From the NCBI GenBank assembly GCA_002411345.1, contig DHSL01000015.1, forward strand, positions 6,454 through 70,453: a stretch of DNA of 64,000 bases. The letters are read 5' to 3'. Source of the stretch: Bacteroidales bacterium UBA5287. GTDB taxonomy: Bacteria > Bacteroidota > Bacteroidia > Bacteroidales > Dysgonomonadaceae. This document shows, in pieces, positions 47,643 through 57,300 of this stretch. The translations under genes and the position numbers were made by a program. The notes beneath the pieces were generated by a model, which saw only the letters and a program-made list of their open reading frames with translations, searched no databases and was not told the origin of the DNA. Position 1 is the first letter of the stretch; each line of letters opens with the position of its first letter.

Positions 47643-48028
47643 TTAATCATTTAATCTGTACTCAGGTAATGAATTTCTCCATTTCAAAGTTATATTTTTT
47701 AACATCTTTACAATTTCAGGATGTTGCTGTTCCAAATTATTTGTTTCTTTAATATCATCCTTTAAGTTAAACAGCATTACTTCCGATCCATCTTTGTTAA
47801 CTAATAATTTCCAGTCTCCGGAGCGTACCGCAATATTTGGACTTAAATTTAAACCTTGTGGTTTAGGAAATGCTTGGCAATTCCTTGACTGCCATAGGTA
47901 CTTAAATCACCTATGCCCATATCATCTGTAAGTATGAAGATAATATTTGATTTCTCAATATTTTGAGCTTTTGCACCTATTATAGTTGCGAAAGAAAGAC
48001 CGGCTATCAATAAAGACTTGTAATTCAT
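47643..48028 (-). pseudogene. Sulfatase relic with large internal deletion
   Basis: The first ~50 codons from the ATG at 48028 encode a signal peptide and a sulfatase N-terminus (SNIIFILTDDMGIGDLSTYG). At about 47861-47885 the frame shifts and the sequence jumps to a sulfatase C-terminus (PQGLNLSPNIAVRSGDWKLL, MLFNLKDDIKETNNL, ending YRLND). Everything between, including the C/SxPSR active site, is gone, roughly three quarters of the expected 450-550 residues. The relic starts 18 bases after the intact sulfatase, so a tandem pair of sulfatases likely existed. Confidence 0.88.
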
Positions 48029-48046
48029 CTGTTTAGTATTATAAAA

Positions 48047-49567
48047 TTATCTTGCAGGAGGTCTTTTTGCATCAGGATGTCTGGCAAGGATCTTTTTTAA
48101 TTGTTCTACAACTTTGGGTTGTTCATTAGCAATATTTTTTGTCTCCAATGGATCTACTTCATAATCGTACAATTCATACTGAATATCATCTTCATCCTTC
48201 CAGTTTTTCCATTCTACCAGCCTATATCTTTCTGTTCTAATAGCTCGTCCTATATATCCTCCTCGTGGATATGCATGATATGCATGATCTCTGATTCGTT
48301 TATCTGGATTTTTCATTACCGGAACTAAACTCAATCCATCTATAGGCTGCGAAACTAATGGCTTTCCAAATCCGGTTAAAGAAGTTAATGTCGGATATAT
48401 ATCTACTGTTTCTGTAAGTTGACTCGTTGAACTACCTGGTTCACCTACACCGGGTGCGACAATTATAAGGGGAATAATATTGGCTTGCTCATAATTTGTA
48501 TGTTTTGTCCAATATCCATGATCTCCCAAATGCCAACCATGATCTCCCCAAAGAACAATGATTGTATTATCTAACATATTCAATCTTTTCAATTCGTCTA
48601 TAACTCTACCCAACTGCGCATCCATATAGCTCATGGAAGCATAATAGCCATGAATCAGCTTGCGAGTAATTGAATCTGGAAAAACATATTTCCCAGCAGG
48701 AATAGGTTTAAACTGATCAATCTCTCCCCCTCTTTTAATTGCCATTCCAGGTGCATTTTCAGGATCTTTTTCATATTCTGGCATGGGAATATCTTCAGGA
48801 TTGTACATATCCCAATATTTTTTTGGTGCACAAAAAGGAAGATGTGGTCTTGCAAATCCAAGAGCCATGAAAAAGGGTTGATCAGGATTTTTCTTTAATT
48901 CACGCAATCTGTCAATAGCATGTGTCGCAAGTCTTCCATCACCATAAGCCTCATCCAACACATTGGGAGCCTCCCACGCTGCACCGCGAGGCAACTCTAC
49001 ATTAGAGGGAAGATCAGGAATAAACATCCTTGTATTCTCAAAAAAAGCTTCCTCACGTGTCAACTTACGATCAGTACTTTCAGGCAACAGATATTCAACT
49101 ATTTTTTCCTTATGATGAGGAATACTCCATGATGCTTCATCATTTGTATTACCATGACCAACATGAAAAACTTTACCAATTGCCTCGGTGTGATAACCTT
49201 TACCCATAAAAAACTGAGGTAAAGTCACAGCATCTGGATATACATCACGAAATTGAAAACCAAAATCGTAAAGACCTGAAGTTGTAGAACGAACTCCTGT
49301 TAATAGATTATAACGAGATGCGACACTTACAGCTTGATTACAATAAGCACGACTAAATCTGACACCTTTACTCGCAAGTTTATCAATGTTGGGACTTATT
49401 GCTACATTATCTCCATAACACCCAAGATTAGGTTTCAAATCATCTACTAAAATCATGAGCACGTTCTTAGGCTTTTCAGAATTGGTCTGCTGTGCTTTAA
49501 GCTGACTTGATCCTGTACTTATTCCACAAATAAGTAGAGCAGTATTTATTTTTCTAAAATAATTCAT
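48047..49567 (-). CDS. S1-family sulfatase, Ser-type active site
   Basis: This 506-residue exported protein resembles iduronate-2-sulfatase-like S1 sulfatases. NVLMILVDDLKPNLGCYG gives metal ligands Asp42 and Asp43; the formylglycine motif is SVASR with Ser81 (in NQAVSVASRYNLLTG), a permitted C/S-x-P/A-S-R variant. GKVFHVG, ARPHLPFCAPKKYW and LWGDHGWHLGDH are further conserved blocks. Because the residue is Ser, maturation needs the anaerobic radical-SAM enzyme anSME, which is not in the window. It removes sulfate from a glycan and lies 39 bases after GH76. Confidence 0.92.
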   Translation of the reverse strand: MNYFRKINTALLICGISTGSSQLKAQQTNSEKPKNVLMILVDDLKPNLGCYGDNVAISPNIDKLASKGVRFSRAYCNQAVSVASRYNLLTGVRSTTSGLYDFGFQFRDVYPDAVTLPQFFMGKGYHTEAIGKVFHVGHGNTNDEASWSIPHHKEKIVEYLLPESTDRKLTREEAFFENTRMFIPDLPSNVELPRGAAWEAPNVLDEAYGDGRLATHAIDRLRELKKNPDQPFFMALGFARPHLPFCAPKKYWDMYNPEDIPMPEYEKDPENAPGMAIKRGGEIDQFKPIPAGKYVFPDSITRKLIHGYYASMSYMDAQLGRVIDELKRLNMLDNTIIVLWGDHGWHLGDHGYWTKHTNYEQANIIPLIIVAPGVGEPGSSTSQLTETVDIYPTLTSLTGFGKPLVSQPIDGLSLVPVMKNPDKRIRDHAYHAYPRGGYIGRAIRTERYRLVEWKNWKDEDDIQYELYDYEVDPLETKNIANEQPKVVEQLKKILARHPDAKRPPAR

Positions 49568-49606
49568 TTCTGATAATCTAAGGCTTAAAAGTATTTATTT
49601 ACTTAC

Positions 49607-51043
49607 TTATTTTGTATTCATTTTATCATTCAACATTAAACGGGAAAGTACGGCATATTCCGCTGCAAACGAAAAGCTGAACATACCCTCGAGATTATTT
49701 TCTTCACGATTTTTGTTCCACCCCAAAAGTAAATTTGTAGGAAATAATCCTTTGTAACGGAATTTATTATATGCAAAATCAAGATTTTGTTGAAAAGTTC
49801 TTGCATATCCACCGGTATTAATATAAAATGGGTAACAATCGGCATATCCACGCATTAATACTCCATTAAACCAGTTATTAAATCCATTAATTTTGTAAGA
49901 ATAATAGCCTGATACCTCTTCATCTTTTTTAGCAAAGTAAACAAAACTGGCATCAGATAAAGAAATTGCATCATTCTTATAAATAATTTCACCTGTTGCA
50001 TGATACAGATCTGCTGCTCCAGAAAGCATGGTGCCACTATTGTAAGAGATAGCTGGACCTACCTTATCACGACACAATATTCCTTTTCGATACTCAACTC
50101 CATTTACTAATTCAATTTCTGGATTTCTTGGTGAACACCCACCCATCATATCTGCATAAACACCATCTTCACGTATCAAATATTCTTTCTGCCAATCATA
50201 AACCTTTTTGGCAAACATCAGATAATAATCACTTTTTTTCATCTGACTTTGTTTACGTGTTACCTTATCACTTTTATCAATAAAATAATGCGTAATAGTA
50301 GCATCTTTATCTTTATATATTTCATGAAGCCAAACAAGTGGACTAACCATTGGACCATTGCTGCAAGAATGTTTTGATACATATCCCGGTCCCCATGTGA
50401 TACCACCTCGTTCATTTCCGGACTCATCAATCGTACAATCCCATCCATCAAGAACATATTCTGTCAAATATTCTGCTTTTTCAAGAAATACTTTATCTCC
50501 TGTGATTTTGTATGACTCGAGCAATTCCCGTACAAGCCACATCTGATCATCATAAACATTTTCAATGCCGGCTACTTTTGCATTCCCTTTTTTAGATCCA
50601 CGATTCACTCCGTAAACTGTCCATTCGTTTGTACGTGTATATGAAGTAAGGGTAAATGTACCAAGGTAATAATCAGCATTGTCATATAAATCATATAATA
50701 GACGCTTATACTTATCATAATACTTTTTGTACATCTTATCATTAACAACCTGCTTATGTGTTTTCAACGCATGTAACACTGCATTCACAGCCTCAATGCC
50801 ACTTGTATACATCCAAACACTTCCAGTTTCATCAGATCGTTTATTTGTATAAGGATTATAAAAACGGGCCATTTTCATATCGTCACCGGTAAAGTGAGCC
50901 GATATAGTATTATCAACTGATTCCATAGCACGAATCAAGTTACGTTCAGCAATAGCAGTTTTATTTTCACTTCCAAAACTGTATATGTATGTAATAAACA
51001 TTAGTAACAGTAACACACCATATTTTTTCATCATTGCAGGCAT
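49607..51043 (-). CDS. GH76-family alpha-1,6-mannanase-like protein
   Basis: Starting at 51043 (478 residues) the protein has a signal peptide (KYGVLLLLMFITYIYS) and an alpha/alpha-barrel. NVYDDQMWLVRELLESY carries the twin aspartates (about 163-164) that are the GH76 catalytic pair, and GGITWGPGYVSKHSCSNGP, ISYNSGTMLSGAADLYHATG and FKGLFPTNL-like C-terminal blocks fit the family. The expected action is endo-cleavage of alpha-1,6-mannan backbones. ATGs at 51034 and 51178 also exist; the far one adds 45 residues ahead of the signal peptide and is unlikely. It lies between GH130 and the sulfatase. Confidence 0.85.
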   Translation of the reverse strand: MPAMMKKYGVLLLLMFITYIYSFGSENKTAIAERNLIRAMESVDNTISAHFTGDDMKMARFYNPYTNKRSDETGSVWMYTSGIEAVNAVLHALKTHKQVVNDKMYKKYYDKYKRLLYDLYDNADYYLGTFTLTSYTRTNEWTVYGVNRGSKKGNAKVAGIENVYDDQMWLVRELLESYKITGDKVFLEKAEYLTEYVLDGWDCTIDESGNERGGITWGPGYVSKHSCSNGPMVSPLVWLHEIYKDKDATITHYFIDKSDKVTRKQSQMKKSDYYLMFAKKVYDWQKEYLIREDGVYADMMGGCSPRNPEIELVNGVEYRKGILCRDKVGPAISYNSGTMLSGAADLYHATGEIIYKNDAISLSDASFVYFAKKDEEVSGYYSYKINGFNNWFNGVLMRGYADCYPFYINTGGYARTFQQNLDFAYNKFRYKGLFPTNLLLGWNKNREENNLEGMFSFSFAAEYAVLSRLMLNDKMNTK

Positions 51044-51196
51044 ATAAATTCTAGTTTTAATTTTTATAGGTTTATTCAAGATCTCACACTCTTTTATTAT
51101 TTCTTCTACTAAATAAAATGTAAAAATAACATTTATTTTTGAACAATTAGAAATAATTAAGACCTTTATCAAAAACAACCTCCCTCCATTAATATA

Positions 51197-51225
51197 TTAA
51201 CTCCAAATTTGAAATTTTCGTCATA
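51197..51225 (-). repeat. 29-base conserved element, copy 1 (GH130 end / GH76 leader)
   Basis: It matches 52552-52580 at 27 of 29 bases. On the minus strand it starts TATGACGAAAATTTC and includes the GH130 stop codon. About 15 bases further along, both copies have a GGGAGG-type stretch. Confidence 0.65.
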
Positions 51226-52402
51226 ATTCGGGAATAAAATCACCGGGTATTTTTTTTGAAGGATCAAAAACTGCAACACTAACCTGCGAATCAGCACATC
51301 CATAGTACAAATACCATTTCTTCTTGAAAAAGACTAATCCCTCGATAAATACTGTTCCATCTACATACTGACCGCTTTTTTCAAAGGCTTCTATCGGACG
51401 AAAGAATGGTACATCTAATCTGGCAATTGCTTTCATTGGATCATTTACATCCATCAAAACCTGACCGGCACTATAGGTTCCTGCATTAAAACGAAGATCA
51501 CGGGTTTTATCATCTGTTTGATTTTTACCGTTATATAATAACAATATTCCCTTATCTGTCTTTATTGCAGGAGGTCCACATTCTGTTAAAGCACTGTCAA
51601 AACAACCTTTACGAGGGGCTATCACAGTTTTAAAATCACCTTTTTCATCCAAAACGGGTTCCCAATCAATAAGATTTTCTGAAGTAGCTGCACATACCCT
51701 ATGCTCTCCCCAATACATAAAATAGACTCCATTAATTTTTGTAATGACCTGTTTTCCACCTTTAATCTCTGTTACAATCGAACCTGACTTACAGGCCATA
51801 TCTAAAAATCTTCCTTGAAAAGCTTCTTCAAATGCAGGACCATGTTTCTCCCATGTTATTAAATCTTTTGAAGTAGCTACACACAATCGTGGTTTATCTC
51901 TGTTCCACGAAGTATATGTCATAACATAGATTCCATCTTCAGTTACACATACTCGGGGATCTTCGCAACCTCCGGGCCACTCATATTTCTTCATGATATC
52001 TTCATTTGGAAACATAACAGGAGTTGATCTTCTTTTCATAGTTATTCCATCTTTACTTTCCGCTAACCCTATTCGAGAAGTTCTTTTTCCAATACCGATC
52101 CCTGAATTATCTTCCGCACGATAAAGAACATATATTTTGTTACCTTTCACTGTTGCTGCGGGATTAAAAGTATCGCTCTCTTCCCAATTTATTTCTTTTT
52201 TTTGCATGGGACAGTAGAATATTGTATTCATCGGAGTTATTATAGGATTAACATCTTTGGGACGTTCAAATCCGCCTAATGCCCATTCTGGAAGAATATT
52301 TGTTTTTCCATTCTCTTCATAATTTTCTTTATATCCAAGATTAATAGATGAAGTACAAATAAAACAAAATAAGACTAGTAAAAAAGTATTAAAAAATTTC
52401 AT
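51221..52402 (-). CDS. GH130-family beta-mannosidase/phosphorylase-like protein, exported
   Basis: Starting at 52402 the product has 393 residues with an N-terminal signal (TFLLVLFCFICTSS). The five-bladed propeller carries GH130 signatures: DTFNPAATVKGNKIYVLYRAED, SRIGLAESKDGI, GGCEDPRVCV, GVYFMYWGEH and WYLYYGCADSQVSVA. GH130 includes beta-mannoside phosphorylases and beta-1,2-mannosidases; the signal peptide favours an extracytoplasmic hydrolase over a phosphorylase, which needs cytosolic phosphate. With GH76 next door, alpha-mannan or yeast-type mannan is a plausible substrate. Confidence 0.87.
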   Translation of the reverse strand: MKFFNTFLLVLFCFICTSSINLGYKENYEENGKTNILPEWALGGFERPKDVNPIITPMNTIFYCPMQKKEINWEESDTFNPAATVKGNKIYVLYRAEDNSGIGIGKRTSRIGLAESKDGITMKRRSTPVMFPNEDIMKKYEWPGGCEDPRVCVTEDGIYVMTYTSWNRDKPRLCVATSKDLITWEKHGPAFEEAFQGRFLDMACKSGSIVTEIKGGKQVITKINGVYFMYWGEHRVCAATSENLIDWEPVLDEKGDFKTVIAPRKGCFDSALTECGPPAIKTDKGILLLYNGKNQTDDKTRDLRFNAGTYSAGQVLMDVNDPMKAIARLDVPFFRPIEAFEKSGQYVDGTVFIEGLVFFKKKWYLYYGCADSQVSVAVFDPSKKIPGDFIPEL

Positions 52403-52455
52403 ATATTTTAAATTAAAGTTCAGATAAAAAAGTTTCAAAATAAAGTTTAATTGTG

Positions 52456-52496
52456 CAAGTTTAGCTAATTTCTTTTTATAAACGAAATGTTCTAAA
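52456..52496 (-). repeat. 41-base promoter-like repeat, copy 2 (upstream of GH130)
   Basis: This is the second copy of the element at 30598-30638, ending about 54 bases before the GH130 start. On the minus strand: ATTTCGTTTATAAAAAGAAA followed by TAAACTTG. A weaker relative (ATTTCTTCTACTAAA) occurs near 51100 upstream of GH76. Confidence 0.6.
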
Positions 52497-52551
52497 TTAA
52501 ACTTAACTTAGGTCTTAAAGGACGATAATAACACCTCCCCTCACCAACTAA

Positions 52552-52580
52552 TTAACTTCAGATTTGAAATTTTCGTCATA
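52552..52580 (-). repeat. 29-base conserved element, copy 2 (upstream of GH130)
   Basis: Near-identical to 51197-51225 (two mismatches). It lies 26 bases after the stop of the BamE-like gene and is followed on the minus strand by GGGGAGGTG. Confidence 0.65.
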
Positions 52581-52606
52581 TAAATGAAACTTTTTATCTA
52601 AATTAT

Positions 52607-52945
52607 TCATTTCCAATTCTTTTTTCTCACTCTTCTTAATTTCCCATTTACAAATTCCAACTCTATATCATTGAAATATTTATTAGTCAACAAATAACCC
52701 CAAACTTCATAAGTAATACTTTTTAAAGTTTTTGAATTGATTTTATCGGGTTCTCCAATAAGAAAGATTACAGATTCCTTTGTCATACCGGTGTAAAGCG
52801 TTGCATTACCTTTTTTACTTTTAACTTCAATGTGCTTTACTTTTTTGTCCGAATAATTAGTTATAAAATCAATTATCAATTGGACTAAAAGTAAAAATGA
52901 TACACCGGCAACAAAGCCTATGATGAATATAAGAAAATGTTTCAT
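52607..52945 (-). CDS. Small membrane protein with BamE/SmpA-like fold
   Basis: This 112-residue protein has one N-terminal membrane helix (about residues 4-29) and a soluble part with LYTGMTKESVIFLIGEPDKI and YEVWGYLL ... IELEFVNGKLRRVRK. That pattern (GMT..EV..LLG.P ... F..G.L) is the BamE/SmpA/OmlA domain common in small envelope proteins. No lipobox is present, so it is probably not BamE itself. It is divergent from the WYL regulator gene; a minus-strand TATTTTTG at 52988-52981 may be its -7 element. Function unknown. Confidence 0.72.
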   Translation of the reverse strand: MKHFLIFIIGFVAGVSFLLLVQLIIDFITNYSDKKVKHIEVKSKKGNATLYTGMTKESVIFLIGEPDKINSKTLKSITYEVWGYLLTNKYFNDIELEFVNGKLRRVRKKNWK

Positions 52946-53054
52946 AAAAATTTATTTGATTTGGAACATGTTAATATGAACAAAAATATTGTAACTCTTT
53001 GACATCTTGTGTCAATTTGAATAATTTATATTTTTTAAGATATATTATTTTTCA

Positions 53055-53062
53055 TATCTTTG
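53055..53062 (+). promoter_or_regulatory. Candidate -7 element for WYL regulator
   Basis: TATCTTTG matches TAnnTTTG, 48 bases before the ATG at 53110. I do not see a good -33 box. Confidence 0.4.
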
Positions 53063-53109
53063 AAATAATTGCTTTTTAATATATTGATCAACAACAAAAT
53101 AAAAAAACC

Positions 53110-54015
53110 ATGGATCAACCTAAAATAGAGCGAATGCTCCGACTAATTAAAATGCTGACAGCAAATAACTCGTTAACTGTTGAAGAAATTGCCGACAGAT
53201 TATCTATTTCTCCTCGTTCAGTCTATCGCTATGTCGATACACTCCGGGAAGCGGGGTTTGTAGTAAAGAAAGTGAACGGATTCATAAAACTGGACAAATC
53301 ATCACCCTATTTCAAGGATATCAGCGAACTAATTCATTTTACAAAAGAAGAAGCATTTATCTTAAAATCTGCAATCGAAAGTATCGACGATAACAACTTT
53401 CTCAAACAAAACCTAAAAAAGAAACTTTATACTGTATATGATTATAAGATTCTTGCTGAGACTATTGTAAACAGTAAAATCAGCAGGAGCGTGAAGAGTC
53501 TGGTACAAGCAATCGAAGAAAAACAATGTGTGATACTTAAAAGCTATTATTCTTCACACGGAAATGATATTCGCGACCGGAAAGTGGAACCGTTCGCTTT
53601 TACTACAAACTATGAACAGGTTTGGTGTTATTGCTTTGAGGAGAATGAGAATAAACTATTTCGATTGTCAAGAATAGGAGGTGTGGAACTATTGTTGCAG
53701 CAATGGGAACATGAATCAGCTCATAAAATGGGCTATATGGATGTTTTCAGAATGCACAGTAACAATAAGGTTAAGATTAAATTGAAATTGGGAATCCGAT
53801 CGGCAAACTTATTGACCGAGGAGTTTCCACTTGCTTCAAAAGAACTTAAAAAATTATCGAACAATAAATGGTTGCTGGATACTGAGGTTTGCTCTTTTGA
53901 AGGCGTTGGCAGATTTGTGATTGGACTGATTGAAGATATTGAGATAATTGACTCTACTGAATTTAAAACTTATTTGATTTCAAAAATTGAGAATATAAAT
54001 AAATTATTAAACTAA
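53110..54015 (+). CDS. HTH-11/WYL-domain transcriptional regulator
   Basis: The 301-residue protein has an N-terminal DeoR-like winged helix (residues 5-55: RMLRLIKMLTANNSLTVEEI, SPRSVYRYVDTLREAGF) and a WYL sensor domain (about 140-210: CVILKSYYSSHG, VEPFAFTTNYEQVWCYCFEE, LFRLSRIGGVELL). WYL regulators respond to small ligands or nucleic-acid signals. It is divergent from the BamE-like gene and faces the PUL 3 SusC on the same strand 354 bases upstream, so control of PUL 3 or of itself is likely. PUL control by a WYL protein instead of an HTCS or ECF sigma factor is less usual. Confidence 0.88.
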   Translation: MDQPKIERMLRLIKMLTANNSLTVEEIADRLSISPRSVYRYVDTLREAGFVVKKVNGFIKLDKSSPYFKDISELIHFTKEEAFILKSAIESIDDNNFLKQNLKKKLYTVYDYKILAETIVNSKISRSVKSLVQAIEEKQCVILKSYYSSHGNDIRDRKVEPFAFTTNYEQVWCYCFEENENKLFRLSRIGGVELLLQQWEHESAHKMGYMDVFRMHSNNKVKIKLKLGIRSANLLTEEFPLASKELKKLSNNKWLLDTEVCSFEGVGRFVIGLIEDIEIIDSTEFKTYLISKIENINKLLN

Positions 54016-54369
54016 ATTCGCTATTATTATGTTAACGTACCCAACAAAATACATAGCACTTCAAAACCCTCTTTATCACCAGACAGTACTGCACTATCCA
54101 TGCTTTTCTTTCTAATTGGGCGCGATAAAAAAACAATTTAATTTTATTTAAGCTTATTTTGTATTGATTATTTATCAATAGATATATATCTTTGTGCACG
54201 TACACATAGAAGTTTTACAAAAAAAATAAGATATCGACATTTCTTAACAGATGAGTTTAATACAAGTGCCGCTTTGCTGGCAAAGATTAAAGAGGTGGTC
54301 CTTATTTTAATTAATGATAATAAAACATGTATATCAAATTATTAATCTAAAAACAAATGAAAAAAAGAG
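54016..54369 (+). promoter_or_regulatory. Intergenic leader of PUL 3
   Basis: This 354-base gap holds the SusC promoter at 54158-54194 and a leader of about 170 bases. A weak CTTTG/CAAAG hairpin occurs near 54281-54292. No coding frame is supported. Confidence 0.5.
54158..54194 (+). promoter_or_regulatory. Promoter for PUL 3 SusC
   Basis: TATCTTTG at 54187-54194 is a perfect -7 element; TTG at 54164-54166 lies 20 bases upstream, and TTTG at 54158-54161 is an alternative -33 box. Confidence 0.6.
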
Positions 54370-57300
54370 ATGAAAAGTAAATTATGTTTTGTACTTTGTG
54401 CCATCCTGGTATTTCCTCTCTACCTATCTGCACAAGGTGGAGTGGTAAAGGGGATTGTAAAAGAAGCAGAAACAGGCGACCCCCTTCCTGGGGCGAGTAT
54501 TCAGATTGAGAATTCAACAAGGGGTGTTGCTACTGATATAGACGGCACATTCGAAATTAGAGCAAATCCCTCTGAAAAGCTTGTTTTTTCTTTCCTTGGA
54601 ATGGAATCCCAAACAATTGAAGTGGGAAATAAAACAAACATCGAAGTGGCACTTAAACCAATGCCAAGTGAACTAGATGAACTGACAGTTGTTGCCTTTG
54701 GAAAACAAAAAAAAGAAAGCGTGATCGCTTCTGTTTCTACTGTCCAACCATCTGAACTACAAGTACCTTCAAGCAACCTGACAACAGCGTTTGCAGGACG
54801 AATAGCAGGGTTGATATCTTATCAACGCACGGGAGAACCCGGAAAAGATAATGCACAATTCTTTATACGTGGAGTAACTAGTTTTGGTACAGGGAAAGTG
54901 GACCCATTAATTTTGATCGATGGAGTGGAAATGTCAACAGAGGACTTGGCAAGATTGACTACCGATGATATTGCAAGTTTCTCTATTATGAAAGATGCAA
55001 ACGCTACCGCTTTATATGGGGCAAGAGGGGCAAACGGAGTAATTTTGGTGACAACAAAAGAAGGACGAGAAGGTGATGTGAAAATACAATTCAGAGCTGA
55101 AGGTTCTTACTCTTCACCTACTGAAAATGTGCAATTTGCTGACCCGGTAACATATATGAAATTACATAATGAAGCAGTAAGAACAAGAAACCCGGGTACA
55201 AGACTGCCGTACGATGAAAAGAAAATCAATTATACTGAAAGAGGAATCGACCCAATACGTTATCCTGCAGTAGATTGGCAAGATCTTCTGTTCGATAAAA
55301 ATACTTTCAATCAACGTTATAATCTGAACATTAGTGGTGGGGGAAAAATCGCAAGATATTATATCGCCGCATCTTATTCATTGGACAATGGTATCCTTAA
55401 AGTTGATAAAAGACAAAATTTTAACAATAACATCAAGTTAAACAAATTCGCGCTTCGCTCGAATGTTAACGTGAATCTGACGCCAACAACTGAAGCAATC
55501 ATTAGGTTGAATGGAGTGTTTGACGACTATCAAGGACCGTTAGACGGAGGAACAGACTTATATAATAAAGCAGTTCGGGCAAATCCGGTACTATTCCTAC
55601 CCTATTACATGCCGGACGAGGCAAACATTTTCACTAAACATATATTGTTCGGAAATGCTTCTTCTGGAAATTATCTGAACCCTTACGCGGAAATGTTAAA
55701 GGGATATAAATCAAATGACAGATCGTCAATGTATGTTCAATTCGAAATGAAACAGAAATTGGACTTTATTACAAAAGGACTGTCTGCAAGAGCAATGTTT
55801 AATGTGAATCGCTTTGCACAACTGGAAGTAAGAAGGCAATATAACCCTTTCTTCTATGCATTATCACCACAAATAGGAAATTCACAGGACTATAACCTAA
55901 TCGCTTTAAACCCTGATGGTGGAACGGATTATCTGGATTATGTGCCTGGAAATAGACAAATGAAAAACTCTATGTACTTCGAAGGGGCATTGCAATACAA
56001 CACATCAATTGCTGAAAATCATTCGCTTTCAGGACTTTTGGTTTTCACATTACGTGAAAAAAAAGATAACACATACAATACACTTCAACTTTCATTGCCA
56101 CAACGAAATGCAGGAATAGCGGGAAGGGCTACCTATTCGTATGCCAATCGTTACTTTCTGGAGGCTAACTTCGGATACAACGGTTCTGAACGTTTTGCAA
56201 AGAATGAACGTTGGGGATTCTTCCCATCGGCAGGTATTGGATGGATTGTAACAAACGAAGCTTTTATGGAACCATACAAAAATGTACTCTCTAAACTTAA
56301 ACTGAAAGCAACGTATGGTTTGGTGGGTAATGATGCTATTGGGGCAGTGGAAGACCGCTTCTATTATTTATCTAATCTAAACATGAACGATGGGGGTCGT
56401 GGAATTTCATTCGGAGACACCTGGGGATACAACCGTCCTGGTATAACAATCTCAAGGTATGAAGATCCTTTTATCACATGGGAAATTAGTCGAAAAAGCA
56501 ATTATGGGATTGAATTGAACTTCTGGAACAGCTTGGAAATTCAAGCGGATTATTTTAGGGAAAATAGAAGCAATATCCTACAAACAAGAGCTGACATTCC
56601 TTCAACAATGGGATTGCAGGCAACGCCTAAAGCAAATATTGGATCGGCCAACGGTAGCGGTATAGATATATCCGTGGACTATAACAAGTCATTTAATAAG
56701 GATTTCTATGCAATTTTAAGGGGAAACTTTACTTATGCATCTAGCCAGTTCGAAATTTATGAGGAACCTGATTATGCATCAATAAATACTCCATGGAGAT
56801 CACATAAAGGACAAAATATTTCCCAAAGATGGGGATATATCGCTGAGAGACTTTTTTTGGATGACGAAGAAGTAAAAAACTCTCCTACTCAAACTTTTGG
56901 TGAATATGGAGCAGGTGATATTAAATATAAAGATATTAATAAAGATGGACGTATAGACGAAAATGACCTTGTACCAATTGGATATCCAACAACACCGGAA
57001 ATTATATATGGATTCGGACTGACTTTTGGATACAAAAAATTCGATTTCTCTTGCTTTTTTCAAGGATCAGGACGTTCTTCTTTCTGGATCAACCCCGAAT
57101 CAACAGCTCCTTTCATAGGAGAAAAATCATTGTTGCAAATTATTGCAGATAGTCATTGGTCCGAAGATAATAGAAATATCTATGCATTTTGGCCCAGATT
57201 ATCGGATACGGAAAATAGCAATAATAACGTAACTAGCACTTGGTGGATGCGCAATGGCGCTTTCATGCGTCTAAAAACTCTTGAACTCGGCTATACATTA

